Positions 5,930-13,196 of a stretch of DNA of 19,238 nucleotides are shown here, piece by piece. The notes under the pieces are model-generated. The model saw only the letters and a program-made list of their open reading frames with translations. It searched no databases and was not told the origin of the DNA. The first letter of the stretch is position 1; each line of letters starts with the position of its first letter. The position numbers and the translations under genes are program-made. Location: NCBI GenBank assembly GCA_046152935.1, contig JBJXGB010000102.1, positions 1-19,238 of the forward strand, written 5' to 3'. This DNA comes from CAZMFZ01 sp046152935. GTDB lineage: Bacteria; Bacteroidota; Bacteroidia; Cytophagales; UBA9547.

Positions 5930-6087
5930 AAAATCGTAATTTACTCGATTTTCAAAAATTAGTAAAATCTCTAAATCCGTAAAATCACTGCTTTAGACAA
6001 CTCTTATTTGAAACACAGATCTTAAAAAAGATTGGACTGATTCCACTGCTTGAAAACAGAAAAAGGTAAAATCTGTGATACAGACAA
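5930..6087. repeat. Second A+T-rich repeat block
   Basis: It contains iterated words (AAAATC, AAATCCGTAAAATCACTG, AAAATCTGTGATA) ending in TTTAGACAA (5992-6000) and ACAGACAA (6080-6087). As in the 2121-2261 block, it lies just downstream of a REP-like palindrome, in the same order. Confidence 0.5.
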
Positions 6088-6172
6088 GAAACAATGCTGC
6101 GAATCCTTAAAACCTTGTAAGTTCGAGGCAAGGCGGAACAAGGTCACAATTTAGATAAACAATAAAAATGGC

Positions 6173-6211
6173 AAAAAAATAGGCTGATCTGCTTACTAAA
6201 ACACATCAGCC
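6173..6211 (-). terminator. Intrinsic terminator of rpoD
   Basis: On the minus strand, GGCTGAT (6211-6205) pairs with ATCAGCC (6188-6182) and is followed by TATTTTTTT (6181-6173). It lies about 35 bp after the rpoD stop. Confidence 0.7.
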
Positions 6212-6245
6212 CAATAATAAATATTTTCTCCACAAGTGGAATAAG

Positions 6246-7109
6246 CTATCCCAAATAAGGTTTCAGAGCTTTGCTTCTTGAGGTATGTCTCAATCTGCGA
6301 ATCGCTTTTTCTTTAATTTGGCGTACTCGCTCACGTGTTAAATTAAATTTCTCCCCTATTTCTTCCAATGTCATGGCATGTTCGCCATTGAGCCCAAAAT
6401 AAAGGGTCACCACATCTGCCTCACGCTGCGTAAGCGTATGCAAAGCTCTTTGCACTTCTTTTCTTAGCGATTCGCTCACCAAGCCACCATCAGGCGTATC
6501 AGAATCGTCACCTGCCAATACATCTAGCAAACTGTTTTCTTCCCCTTGTACAAAAGGTGCGTCCATCGATACGTGTCTGCCAGAAATTTTCAATGTGTCA
6601 ACTACTTCAGAAGTAGATACATCCAGCACCTCTGCCAACTCATCTGGCGAAGGCTCACGTTCATATTTTTGCTCTAATTCAGAGAAAGTTTTTGAAATTT
6701 TATTCAGCGACCCTACCCTATTCAATGGCAAACGAACAATACGTGATTGTTCTGCCAAAGCTTGCAATATCGACTGGCGTATCCACCATACGGCATAAGA
6801 AATGAACTTAAAACCACGGGTTTCATCAAATCGTTGTGCCGCTTTTATCAAGCCCAAATTGCCTTCATTAATCAAATCGCCCAAAGAAAGGCCTTGGTTC
6901 TGGTACTGCTTTGCGACAGACACTACAAATCGCAAGTTGGCTTTTGTCAATTTTTCTAACGCCAATTGATCGCCATCTCGTATTCTCTTCGCTAAATCTA
7001 CCTCCTCGTCTGGTGTGAGCAAATCTACTTTGCCGATTTCCTGAAGGTATTTATCAAGAGATTGACTCTCTCTGTTGGTAATTTGTTTGCTTATTTTTAG
7101 TTGCCTCAT
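6246..7109 (-). CDS. rpoD: Primary RNA polymerase sigma factor RpoD/SigA (Bacteroidota type)
   Basis: 287 residues, the short form usual in Bacteroidota, without region 1.1 or the long non-conserved insert of proteobacterial sigma-70. Region 1.2 is at about 16-50. Region 2 is at about 54-124 with the hallmark LINEGNLGLIKAAQRFD and YAVWWIRQSI, which bind core enzyme and melt the -7 element. Region 3 is at about 133-204. Region 4 is at about 218-276 with the helix-turn-helix MTLEEIGEKFNLTRERVRQI that contacts the -33 element. This factor class recognises TTTG / TAnnTTTG, and several such -7 boxes occur in this window. It begins 65 bp after pnp in the same direction and may be partly cotranscribed with it. 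It has its own terminator. Confidence 0.97.
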   Translation of the reverse strand: MRQLKISKQITNRESQSLDKYLQEIGKVDLLTPDEEVDLAKRIRDGDQLALEKLTKANLRFVVSVAKQYQNQGLSLGDLINEGNLGLIKAAQRFDETRGFKFISYAVWWIRQSILQALAEQSRIVRLPLNRVGSLNKISKTFSELEQKYEREPSPDELAEVLDVSTSEVVDTLKISGRHVSMDAPFVQGEENSLLDVLAGDDSDTPDGGLVSESLRKEVQRALHTLTQREADVVTLYFGLNGEHAMTLEEIGEKFNLTRERVRQIKEKAIRRLRHTSRSKALKPYLG

Positions 7110-7174
7110 GTCCTATATTTTCAATATCGCCCGTAGATGTAACAAAGAGTATTTTATTAAGTTCGACTGAAGAG

Positions 7175-9328
7175 TTATGCTTGCGAGGCAGCGCCTTCTG
7201 GTTTAGGCAGCAACACTTTTCTCGACAAACGAAACTTACCCGTTTTGGGATCAACTTCCATCAATTTCACTTTTAAAGTTTCTCCTACTTCTAACACGCC
7301 TTCCATATTTTCTACCCTTTCCCACTTAATTTCAGAAATATGTAGCAAACCATCTTTGCCAGGCATAAACTCAACAAAAGCTCCGTAGGCTTGTACAGAT
7401 TTCACTACTCCATCATAAATTTCACCAATTTCTGGTACGGCAACAATGCCTTTTACACGTCTTACGGCTGCATCTAGCGCATCTTTATTGACGGCAAAAA
7501 TATTTACAACTCCCCTATTATCAATCTCTTCGATTGTAATGGTAGCACCTGTAGTTTTTTGTATTTCCTGCACTACCTTACCGCCTGGTCCTATTACAGC
7601 TCCAATTTGGTCTTTATCAATCTTTATTGTGTATATTCTTGGAGCATTTGCATTCAGTTCGACTTTTGGCTCTGCAATCGTTTTATTCATCTCCGCCAAA
7701 ATATGTGCTCTGCCTTTTTTCGCTTGATACAAAGCCTCTTTTAAAACTTCATAACTCAAACCATCTACTTTTATGTCCATTTGGCAAGCAGTGATACCTT
7801 TGCTTGTACCAGCCACTTTAAAATCCATGTCTCCCAAATGGTCTTCATCACCCAAAATGTCAGATAATACAGCATATTTACCAGTTTTGGTGTCGGTAAT
7901 CAGACCCATCGCAATGCCAGACACCCCACCTTTCATAGGCACACCTGCATCCATCAGGGCCAAAGAACCAGCACAAACTGTCGCCATTGATGATGATCCA
8001 TTTGACTCTAAAATATCTGAAACTACACGTACCGTATATGGAAATTCACTTTCTGGTGGTGCTACTTTTTTCAACGACCGTTGAGCCAAATTGCCATGCC
8101 CTACTTCTCTTCTTCCCAAACCTCTGTTTGGCTTTACTTCGCCAGTTGAAAAACCAGGAAAATTGTAATGCAAATTGAATTTTGAAGAACCCGAAAGTAC
8201 AGCTCCATCTATCGTTTGCTCATCTAATTTTGTTCCTAAAGTTACCGTAGTGAGCGACTGTGTTTCACCTCTGGTAAATACTGCTGACCCATGTGCAGAT
8301 GGCAAATAATCGATTTCAGACCAAATAGCACGAACCTCATCTAGCTGACGACCATCTAGACGAATACGATCATCTAACACCAGGTTTCTAGCAGCATCTT
8401 TCTCTATGTCGTGATAATATTTCTTTACCAGACCAATATCTTCTGTGGTGTCTTCTGGCAAAGAAGCTATATATTCTTTAATAATTGCTTTGAAACCTTC
8501 GCCTCTCACTGCTTTATTTGCATTGCATTTTTTAGCATGTGCATATACTTTGTCGTAAAGCAATTTGTATAATTTTTCCTTTAACTCAGGATCGTTTTTT
8601 TCGTGGCTGTATTCTATTTTGGTTGTATTACCCACCATTTCTTCCAGCTCTTTCTGTGCTTTGCATTGTATTTTGATAGCATCATGCCCAAGTGATAAAG
8701 CTTCCAACATTAACTCTTCCGATACTTCATTGCCTTCACCTTCCACCATCACAATATCTTTTGCCGAACCGGCTATCATCAAATCGAGCGTAGCTTTTGA
8801 AATTTCAGAAATAGTGGGGTTTACTTTCAAAACACCATCTACTTGTGCTACTCTCACTTCTGAAATAGGGCCGCCTGTGAAAGGAATATCGGAAACCATT
8901 AATGCAGCAGAAGCTGCCAAGGCTGCATAAGCATCGGGCATTACGTCTTTTTCGCCAGATATTAAGGTAACTTGCAATTGAACTTCCGCGTGCCAATCGG
9001 ACGGAAAAAGTGGACGAATTGCCCTATCTATCAACCGACTAATTAAAATTTCATATTCTGAAGAGCGAGCTTCTCTTTTGAAGAAACCGCCTGGAAACCT
9101 ACCCAAAGAAGCATATTTTTCTTGATAATCGACCGTAAGCGGCAGAAAATCTACACCATCTTTTGCCTCTTTTGAATAACACATAGTGGCAAGCAACATC
9201 GTCTTGCCTACTTTTAACACTACAGATCCCTGTGCTTGTTTGGCGAGTTTTCCTGTTTCTAACGAAATTTCAGTACCATCAGGCATCTGAAAAGTTTTAA
9301 CCTTATGATTGGGCAGCAAATTAGACAT
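7175..9328 (-). CDS. pnp: Polynucleotide phosphorylase
   Basis: 717 residues, full length. It catalyses phosphorolytic 3'-5' degradation of RNA to nucleoside diphosphates in mRNA turnover. Two RNase PH domains are visible: the first with FFKREARSS (82-90), the second with GRREVGHGNLA (405-415), which supplies the phosphate and RNA-binding arginines. SSSMATVC follows, and then GDMDFKVAG (499-507), with the catalytic metal-binding aspartates. A KH domain with GPGG is at about 561-632 and an S1 domain (GEIYDGVVKSVQAYGAFVEF) at about 633-704. The helical linker lies between the PH domains. Its place between rpsO and rpoD matches the order seen in many Bacteroidota. No TAnnTTTG box was found between the rpsO terminator and this start, so the promoter is unresolved. 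Confidence 0.98.
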   Translation of the reverse strand: MSNLLPNHKVKTFQMPDGTEISLETGKLAKQAQGSVVLKVGKTMLLATMCYSKEAKDGVDFLPLTVDYQEKYASLGRFPGGFFKREARSSEYEILISRLIDRAIRPLFPSDWHAEVQLQVTLISGEKDVMPDAYAALAASAALMVSDIPFTGGPISEVRVAQVDGVLKVNPTISEISKATLDLMIAGSAKDIVMVEGEGNEVSEELMLEALSLGHDAIKIQCKAQKELEEMVGNTTKIEYSHEKNDPELKEKLYKLLYDKVYAHAKKCNANKAVRGEGFKAIIKEYIASLPEDTTEDIGLVKKYYHDIEKDAARNLVLDDRIRLDGRQLDEVRAIWSEIDYLPSAHGSAVFTRGETQSLTTVTLGTKLDEQTIDGAVLSGSSKFNLHYNFPGFSTGEVKPNRGLGRREVGHGNLAQRSLKKVAPPESEFPYTVRVVSDILESNGSSSMATVCAGSLALMDAGVPMKGGVSGIAMGLITDTKTGKYAVLSDILGDEDHLGDMDFKVAGTSKGITACQMDIKVDGLSYEVLKEALYQAKKGRAHILAEMNKTIAEPKVELNANAPRIYTIKIDKDQIGAVIGPGGKVVQEIQKTTGATITIEEIDNRGVVNIFAVNKDALDAAVRRVKGIVAVPEIGEIYDGVVKSVQAYGAFVEFMPGKDGLLHISEIKWERVENMEGVLEVGETLKVKLMEVDPKTGKFRLSRKVLLPKPEGAASQA

Positions 9329-9411
9329 GATAAATGGGTTGATTTAGAGAGGGGATTGTCAGATCCGCTTTTGTGACAATGAATTTATAAACAGCTTGTA
9401 TTCAGAAACGG

Positions 9412-9445
9412 AAAAAAAAAGAATCTCGCAAGGTATGCGAGATTC
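9412..9445 (-). terminator. Intrinsic terminator of rpsO
   Basis: On the minus strand GAATCTCGCA (9445-9436) pairs perfectly with TGCGAGATTC (9430-9421) around a 5-nt loop, followed by nine T residues. It begins 8 bp after the rpsO stop and separates rpsO from pnp. Confidence 0.92.
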
Positions 9446-9452
9446 CCGAATA

Positions 9453-9728
9453 TTATTTTCTGATATTTAATTGAGCGATAATCGATCGGTATCTTTCGAT
9501 ATCTGTTGTTGTAAGGTAATTGAGCAATCTTCTTCTTTTACCAACTAGTTTCAAAAGACCTTGCTTTGTAGCGTGGTCTTTTCTGTTTGTTGATAAATGA
9601 CCAGTAAGATGGTTTATTCTTTCTGTGAATAAAGCAATTTGTGATTCGGCTGAGCCTGTGTCTGTTACATTTTTAACAGGGCTATATTTTGCGAATAATT
9701 CTTTTTTTGATTCTACTGACAAATACAT
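9453..9728 (-). CDS. rpsO: 30S ribosomal protein S15
   Basis: 91 residues, close to the usual 88-91. S15 is a primary 16S rRNA-binding protein that nucleates the platform of the small subunit. The conserved core is clear: TGSAESQIALFTERINHLTGHL (about 22-43) and KDHATKQGLLKLVGKRRRLLNYL (about 51-73), with the H-x-K-D-H rRNA contact region represented by STNRKDHA. It has its own -7 box (9754-9761) and its own terminator, so it can be made as a monocistronic message upstream of pnp. Confidence 0.97.
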   Translation of the reverse strand: MYLSVESKKELFAKYSPVKNVTDTGSAESQIALFTERINHLTGHLSTNRKDHATKQGLLKLVGKRRRLLNYLTTTDIERYRSIIAQLNIRK

Positions 9729-9753
9729 TTCTTTACTATTTCTTTAGAATCTG

Positions 9754-9761
9754 CAAAATTA
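9754..9761 (-). promoter_or_regulatory. Putative -7 box of rpsO
   Basis: The minus strand reads TAATTTTG, matching TAnnTTTG, 25 bp upstream of the start codon; the leader would be about 20 nt. The -33 region is only T-rich. Confidence 0.45.
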
Positions 9762-9881
9762 GATATTTATTTTTAAAATGAAAATATTTTTTGAATAAAA
9801 AACGAGTTTGTATTGGTCGTGCCCGATGAAAGCAAAATTAATAACTCAAAACTGGCTTTCAAACCTATCACAATTGCCCGC

Positions 9882-11306
9882 TTATCGTTTCACAATATTT
9901 CTAATCCTTCGGCTGAATTTGCCCCATAACACCACAAAATAATCTGTTTCGAGTATTCTGGAGTCGTTTTTGGCTTGAATTAAGAAAAATATCCCAATGG
10001 GCAAATACACCAAATTTCCCATCCACATGCCCAAACCCACATTAATAATGCCTTCCTTGGCATATTTTTCCATTATAATAGTGATGATATAATAAATGAT
10101 GAAAAATACAATCGCAATAAGCACTGGCACACCCAAGCCGCCTTTTTTGATGATAGAACCCAAAGGTGCACCTATCAAAAACATTACCAAACAGGCAAAA
10201 GACATTGAGAATTTGCGATGCCATTCGATATCGTACCCATTTGCTTCTTTCTTAATAAAATCTAGTCGATCTTTTTGGCTCGAAATATATGATTTTACGC
10301 TCCTAGCGGAATTTGCAGCATATCGTAACACATTGTTTCTCAGTGTGGTATCATTTACATAATCAAACTTTTTGGAGGCATATGTTTTACCGTTGGCACT
10401 AGTATCATTTTTCAACACATAATTGTAAAATGGTTTTACGCTCGCAAAGGTAGCTTTGGCCAAAGTATCTCGTTGAGCAATAAGTGAATCTACATCTTTG
10501 TTAAGTTCGCCTACATTTCGCATTATTTTGTGCGAAGAAAACAACTCCTCTTGCGTATGCTGCATATCAAACGAAGACATATTAAACACAAACTTACTTT
10601 GGTCAAATCTATTTCTGGCAAATTCTTGGGCGTTTTGCTTCTTGTTTTCTACCAATTCTGAGAGCGATTCCCCATGAAAAAGCTCCATAATGAGGTATTT
10701 ATCATTATTTATCATGTACATCTGCCCAGAATCGGCAATGATAAGTTCGGTGTTGCCACGCCCAGCCGAATGGTTGTAGATCATTACCCCTTTCATACTT
10801 GTCCCGTCTTCGTATTTTTTGTTTACTTTGATGCTATAGCCAGGAATACCATTGTAAAAAGCACCTTCTTTAAACTCAAAAGTGGGTTTTTTTTGCCTTA
10901 CATCATACAGTAGACTAAAAGCCTTCAAATTGGCTTTGGGCACAATATTGTTGTTCACAAAAAATGCTAACAAACACAGTAAAATCGAAAAAATGAAGAT
11001 GGGCACAAGTGTTCGTATCAAAGAAATGCCCGCACTCTTGATGGCTGTGAGTTCAAAATGTTCGCCCAAATTGCCGAAAGAAATAAGTGACGACAACAGC
11101 ATTGCTAGTGTAAGAGCTATGGGTGTGACGTTGATGGAAAAGTAGAAAAAAAGCTCTAGATATACATCAGAAGAAAGCCCTTTACCTATTAGATCCGGGA
11201 AATATTTTATTAGGTATTGAATAAGAAAAATAAATGCTGAAACCAGAAAAGTGAGTACAAATGGCCCTAAAAAAGCATTTAATATGAGTTTATCTATTTT
11301 TTTCAC
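9882..11306 (-). CDS. LptF/LptG-family lipopolysaccharide export permease
   Basis: 474 residues, YjgP/YjgQ family. With LptB and its partner permease, such proteins form the inner-membrane ABC transporter that extracts LPS and feeds it to the LptC-A-D bridge. Three N-terminal membrane helices (about 10-33, 50-76, 94-117) precede a large periplasmic beta-jellyroll region (about 118-365). At least three C-terminal helices follow (from FSMSFACLVMFLIGAPLG, then VPVLIAIVFFIIYYIITIIM and LVYLPIGIFFLIQAK). The start is GTG at 11306: a TAG lies a few codons upstream in frame and an AGGAAG (11320-11315) sits 8 nt before the GTG. LptF and LptG cannot be told apart from this sequence. The ATPase and partner are outside the window. 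Confidence 0.92.
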   Translation of the reverse strand: MKKIDKLILNAFLGPFVLTFLVSAFIFLIQYLIKYFPDLIGKGLSSDVYLELFFYFSINVTPIALTLAMLLSSLISFGNLGEHFELTAIKSAGISLIRTLVPIFIFSILLCLLAFFVNNNIVPKANLKAFSLLYDVRQKKPTFEFKEGAFYNGIPGYSIKVNKKYEDGTSMKGVMIYNHSAGRGNTELIIADSGQMYMINNDKYLIMELFHGESLSELVENKKQNAQEFARNRFDQSKFVFNMSSFDMQHTQEELFSSHKIMRNVGELNKDVDSLIAQRDTLAKATFASVKPFYNYVLKNDTSANGKTYASKKFDYVNDTTLRNNVLRYAANSARSVKSYISSQKDRLDFIKKEANGYDIEWHRKFSMSFACLVMFLIGAPLGSIIKKGGLGVPVLIAIVFFIIYYIITIIMEKYAKEGIINVGLGMWMGNLVYLPIGIFFLIQAKNDSRILETDYFVVLWGKFSRRIRNIVKR

Positions 11307-11344
11307 AAATGCGACTTCCTAAATAAAATATCCTTATTAATCTG

Positions 11345-11352
11345 CAAATATA
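11345..11352 (-). promoter_or_regulatory. Putative -7 box of the LptF/G gene
   Basis: The minus strand reads TATATTTG, an exact TAnnTTTG match 38 bp upstream of the GTG start; the leader would be about 33 nt. No clear -33 element. Confidence 0.4.
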
Positions 11353-11366
11353 AATAAAGTCTAACA

Positions 11367-11765
11367 TCACCCACCTACTTTTTCTTTGAGTGTGGCGATA
11401 AAACTGTCCCACATTTCGTTGAGCTCGATTTCATCATCCATTTCAGAAAAATCTGTGACTTTTACATAAGTATCGCCCGTCATCTCATCGGGATTGAGAT
11501 GGAAATCAACATAATTGAGTGCTTCTTTACCATTTACTTCGGCTTTGGGGAAAAATTCATACTTAACAAAAGTATTTATTTTGTGCAACTTCATCATGGC
11601 TTTGAGCGGTTCGCCTTGCCACTCAAAATGGTATACATTTTCATTATCGACCCACACTTTATCGACAAACCACTCCGAAAGCCCCTGCACTGTGCTAAAA
11701 TAAGGATAAAGCATTTTGGCAGATGCCCTAAAATCGTATTCCTTGGTGAATTTGTATTTTGCCAT
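11367..11765 (-). CDS. START-like (SRPBCC / Bet v1 fold) protein
   Basis: 132 residues from the ATG at 11765; an in-frame TTG at 11783 would add six residues but fits less well. It resembles a small Bacteroidota family annotated as START-like or AHSA1-like. The N-terminal strand and helix pattern YKFTKEYDFRASAKMLYPYF is followed by STVQGLSEWFVDKV (about 24-37), a W-rich beta region (YHFEWQGEPLKAMMKL), and an amphipathic C-terminal helix (MWDSFIATLKEKVGG). This is the helix-grip fold, which makes a hydrophobic pocket for lipids or other small ligands. No catalytic residues are evident and the ligand is unknown. It lies 60 bp upstream of the LptF/G gene in the same direction; a functional link to lipid or LPS handling would be inference from position only. 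Confidence 0.8.
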   Translation of the reverse strand: MAKYKFTKEYDFRASAKMLYPYFSTVQGLSEWFVDKVWVDNENVYHFEWQGEPLKAMMKLHKINTFVKYEFFPKAEVNGKEALNYVDFHLNPDEMTGDTYVKVTDFSEMDDEIELNEMWDSFIATLKEKVGG

Positions 11766-11822
11766 TATGTTATTTTGTACCAAGATAGATGAATTGCAAC
11801 GTAGAAACGTGATTTAATTTAA

Positions 11823-11840
11823 AATACGATAATTCGTATT
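11823..11840 (-). terminator. Weak hairpin downstream of the cNMP-binding gene
   Basis: AATACGA (11823-11829) and TCGTATT (11834-11840) form a 7-bp stem with loop TAAT. On the minus strand it is followed by TTAAATTAAAT, a poor T-run. It lies about 100 bp after the 11942 stop. Confidence 0.3.
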
Positions 11841-11941
11841 CTCACATTCCTAAGAAACAATTTCGTAAAAGCTAAAGACTTATACGTATCTAGCTAATTA
11901 TCAACAGATTAACTGCTAAACTTAAAAATGCTATCTATTTT

Positions 11942-12409
11942 CTACACAGAAGCCAGTATTTTTCTGGCATTTCTTGAAAATTCAATTAGTTCGTTGTTTT
12001 GCGTTTGTAGTTTTTTAATCAATATTTTTACAATCGACTTGTAAAAATCTACATTGTCTTCTGATATTAATTCAAAGGCATTTTGATTTAATAGCAACAA
12101 TTTGGCATTCTCTGTAACGGTGATGGTAGCATTTCGAGGCTCAGAGGTAAGCAACGCCATTTCACCAATAATACTTACAGCTTCTACATCGGCTATTTTC
12201 ACCTCATCGTCATGTATTTTGGCTTTTCCTTCAAATAATATGTACATACACCTGCCTTCTTCGCCTTTGGTGACGATATTGTCTCCTTTTTTTACTTCAA
12301 CTTCTTCAAGTACATCGGCAATACTTTTCAATACATAATCTGTAAAATCTTTAAAGATTTCTACGTTACGCAAAACTTCAATCTTGTTTTTTATGGTTGA
12401 ATTTGACAT
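11942..12409 (-). CDS. Stand-alone cyclic-nucleotide-binding domain protein
   Basis: 155 residues, a single Crp-type cNMP-binding fold with no DNA-binding domain. The beta-roll starts with a helix (LRNVEIFKDFTDYVLKSIADVLEEVEVKKGDNIVTKGEEG), continues through MYILFEGKAKI, and contains the phosphate-binding cassette IGEMALLTSEPRNATITV (81-98). Glu83 and Arg92 occupy the ribose- and phosphate-binding positions, so nucleotide binding is plausible. A C-terminal helix (about 118-150) is long and charged and may mediate dimer or partner contact. It follows the HD-domain gene by 10 bp and is almost certainly cotranscribed with it. A divergent adenylate cyclase gene lies next to that pair. It is probably a cAMP sensor or effector acting through protein contacts. 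Confidence 0.9.
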   Translation of the reverse strand: MSNSTIKNKIEVLRNVEIFKDFTDYVLKSIADVLEEVEVKKGDNIVTKGEEGRCMYILFEGKAKIHDDEVKIADVEAVSIIGEMALLTSEPRNATITVTENAKLLLLNQNAFELISEDNVDFYKSIVKILIKKLQTQNNELIEFSRNARKILASV

Positions 12410-12419
12410 TTTTGTACGG

Positions 12420-12998
12420 TTAGATGAGGTTTTTGATCTGATTTAGGTGTTTTTGCTTTTGCTCGTTTCGCAATTTGTTGGCAGATTTTGTGAAATATAT
12501 GTGTTGCGATAGAAATTCGTATTGGATATTGTTCCACTCTTTGTCGTCAAAGCCTATTAGCTCAAAATTGATCCATTCGTTTCGCAATTTTTGAGAAATA
12601 TGGTGAAAATCGTCTCTACCCAGGTAATCGAGGTCGGCATCGCACACAATTTCTGCCAAATGACTGGTAGGAGTTTGTGGTATCCGAGTCGCTAAAATAC
12701 AACTTTCTATAATGGCAATTTCTTTAGGGTGGTATCCATAGTGTGGTAATATTTCTTTGGCTAACTCTGCGGCTGTTTCTTCATTAAATCTGTACTTCAC
12801 AGTGTAGCCTAAATCGTGGAGGGCTGCCGCCACCATTACCAATTCTTGCTCGGCCTCGTCTAACCCTTCTAATTTAGATAAACGTGACGCTGCCTCAATC
12901 ACATCGAGTGTATGATCGACCAAATGATATACCAAACCAGAAGGCAATTTCTCCTCAAGTGTATCAACAACAAAATTTATTACTTTTTGAGCCCGCAT
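12420..12998 (-). CDS. HD-domain metal-dependent phosphohydrolase
   Basis: 192 residues. The HD superfamily metal ligands are visible: His29 in VDHTLDV, the His61-Asp62 pair in AALHDLGYT, and an acidic cluster CDADLDYLG with Asp120, Asp122 and Asp124. Such proteins hydrolyse phosphoester or phosphoanhydride bonds; the substrate cannot be assigned from sequence. The gene is first in a minus-strand operon with the cNMP-binding protein and is divergent from an adenylate cyclase, so a role in cyclic-nucleotide turnover is a reasonable hypothesis. The C-terminal part (about 130-192) is helical, basic and of unknown role. It is not the HD-GYP type: no GYP motif was seen. Confidence 0.85.
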   Translation of the reverse strand: MRAQKVINFVVDTLEEKLPSGLVYHLVDHTLDVIEAASRLSKLEGLDEAEQELVMVAAALHDLGYTVKYRFNEETAAELAKEILPHYGYHPKEIAIIESCILATRIPQTPTSHLAEIVCDADLDYLGRDDFHHISQKLRNEWINFELIGFDDKEWNNIQYEFLSQHIYFTKSANKLRNEQKQKHLNQIKNLI

Positions 12999-13057
12999 CT
13001 AATCAAAAAATTAGCTTTTAATACATTTGCGTAAAAATGCAATATTTATTATGAAAG

Positions 13058-13065
13058 CAAAAATA
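13058..13065 (-). promoter_or_regulatory. Putative -7 box of the HD / cNMP-binding operon
   Basis: The minus strand reads TATTTTTG (TAnnTTTG), 60 bp upstream of the HD gene start. The region is very A+T-rich, so a chance match is possible. A plus-strand TACATTTG at 13022-13029 could serve the cyclase, with a long leader. Confidence 0.35.
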
Positions 13066-13196
13066 AATAAATATTTTTAAATCTCATTTTCAGGATCAAT
13101 CAAAAAAAATACAGCAAAACACGAAAACTCATTACTGTTTGTATAAATTACTGATTGAAATTTTTATTTTTATACCTGATTCTTAATAAAACAACG

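Larger units (their letters stand above)
5874..6245. other. 372-bp repeat-rich spacer, no gene
   Basis: It holds a degraded REP-like copy (5884-5912), A+T-rich repeat words with CAGACAA-type ends, a 7-bp inverted repeat ACCTTGT/ACAAGGT (6112-6118 with 6138-6144), and the rpoD terminator. It lies between convergent genes. A possible plus-strand frame at 5740-5982 only overlaps the toxin gene and is not supported. Confidence 0.7.

Noticed and set aside
9350..9390. TTGTCA...TGACAA inverted repeat in the pnp leader as a regulatory element
   Set aside because: Only 6 bp with a 12-nt loop; PNPase autocontrol is known in E. coli but nothing here shows it.
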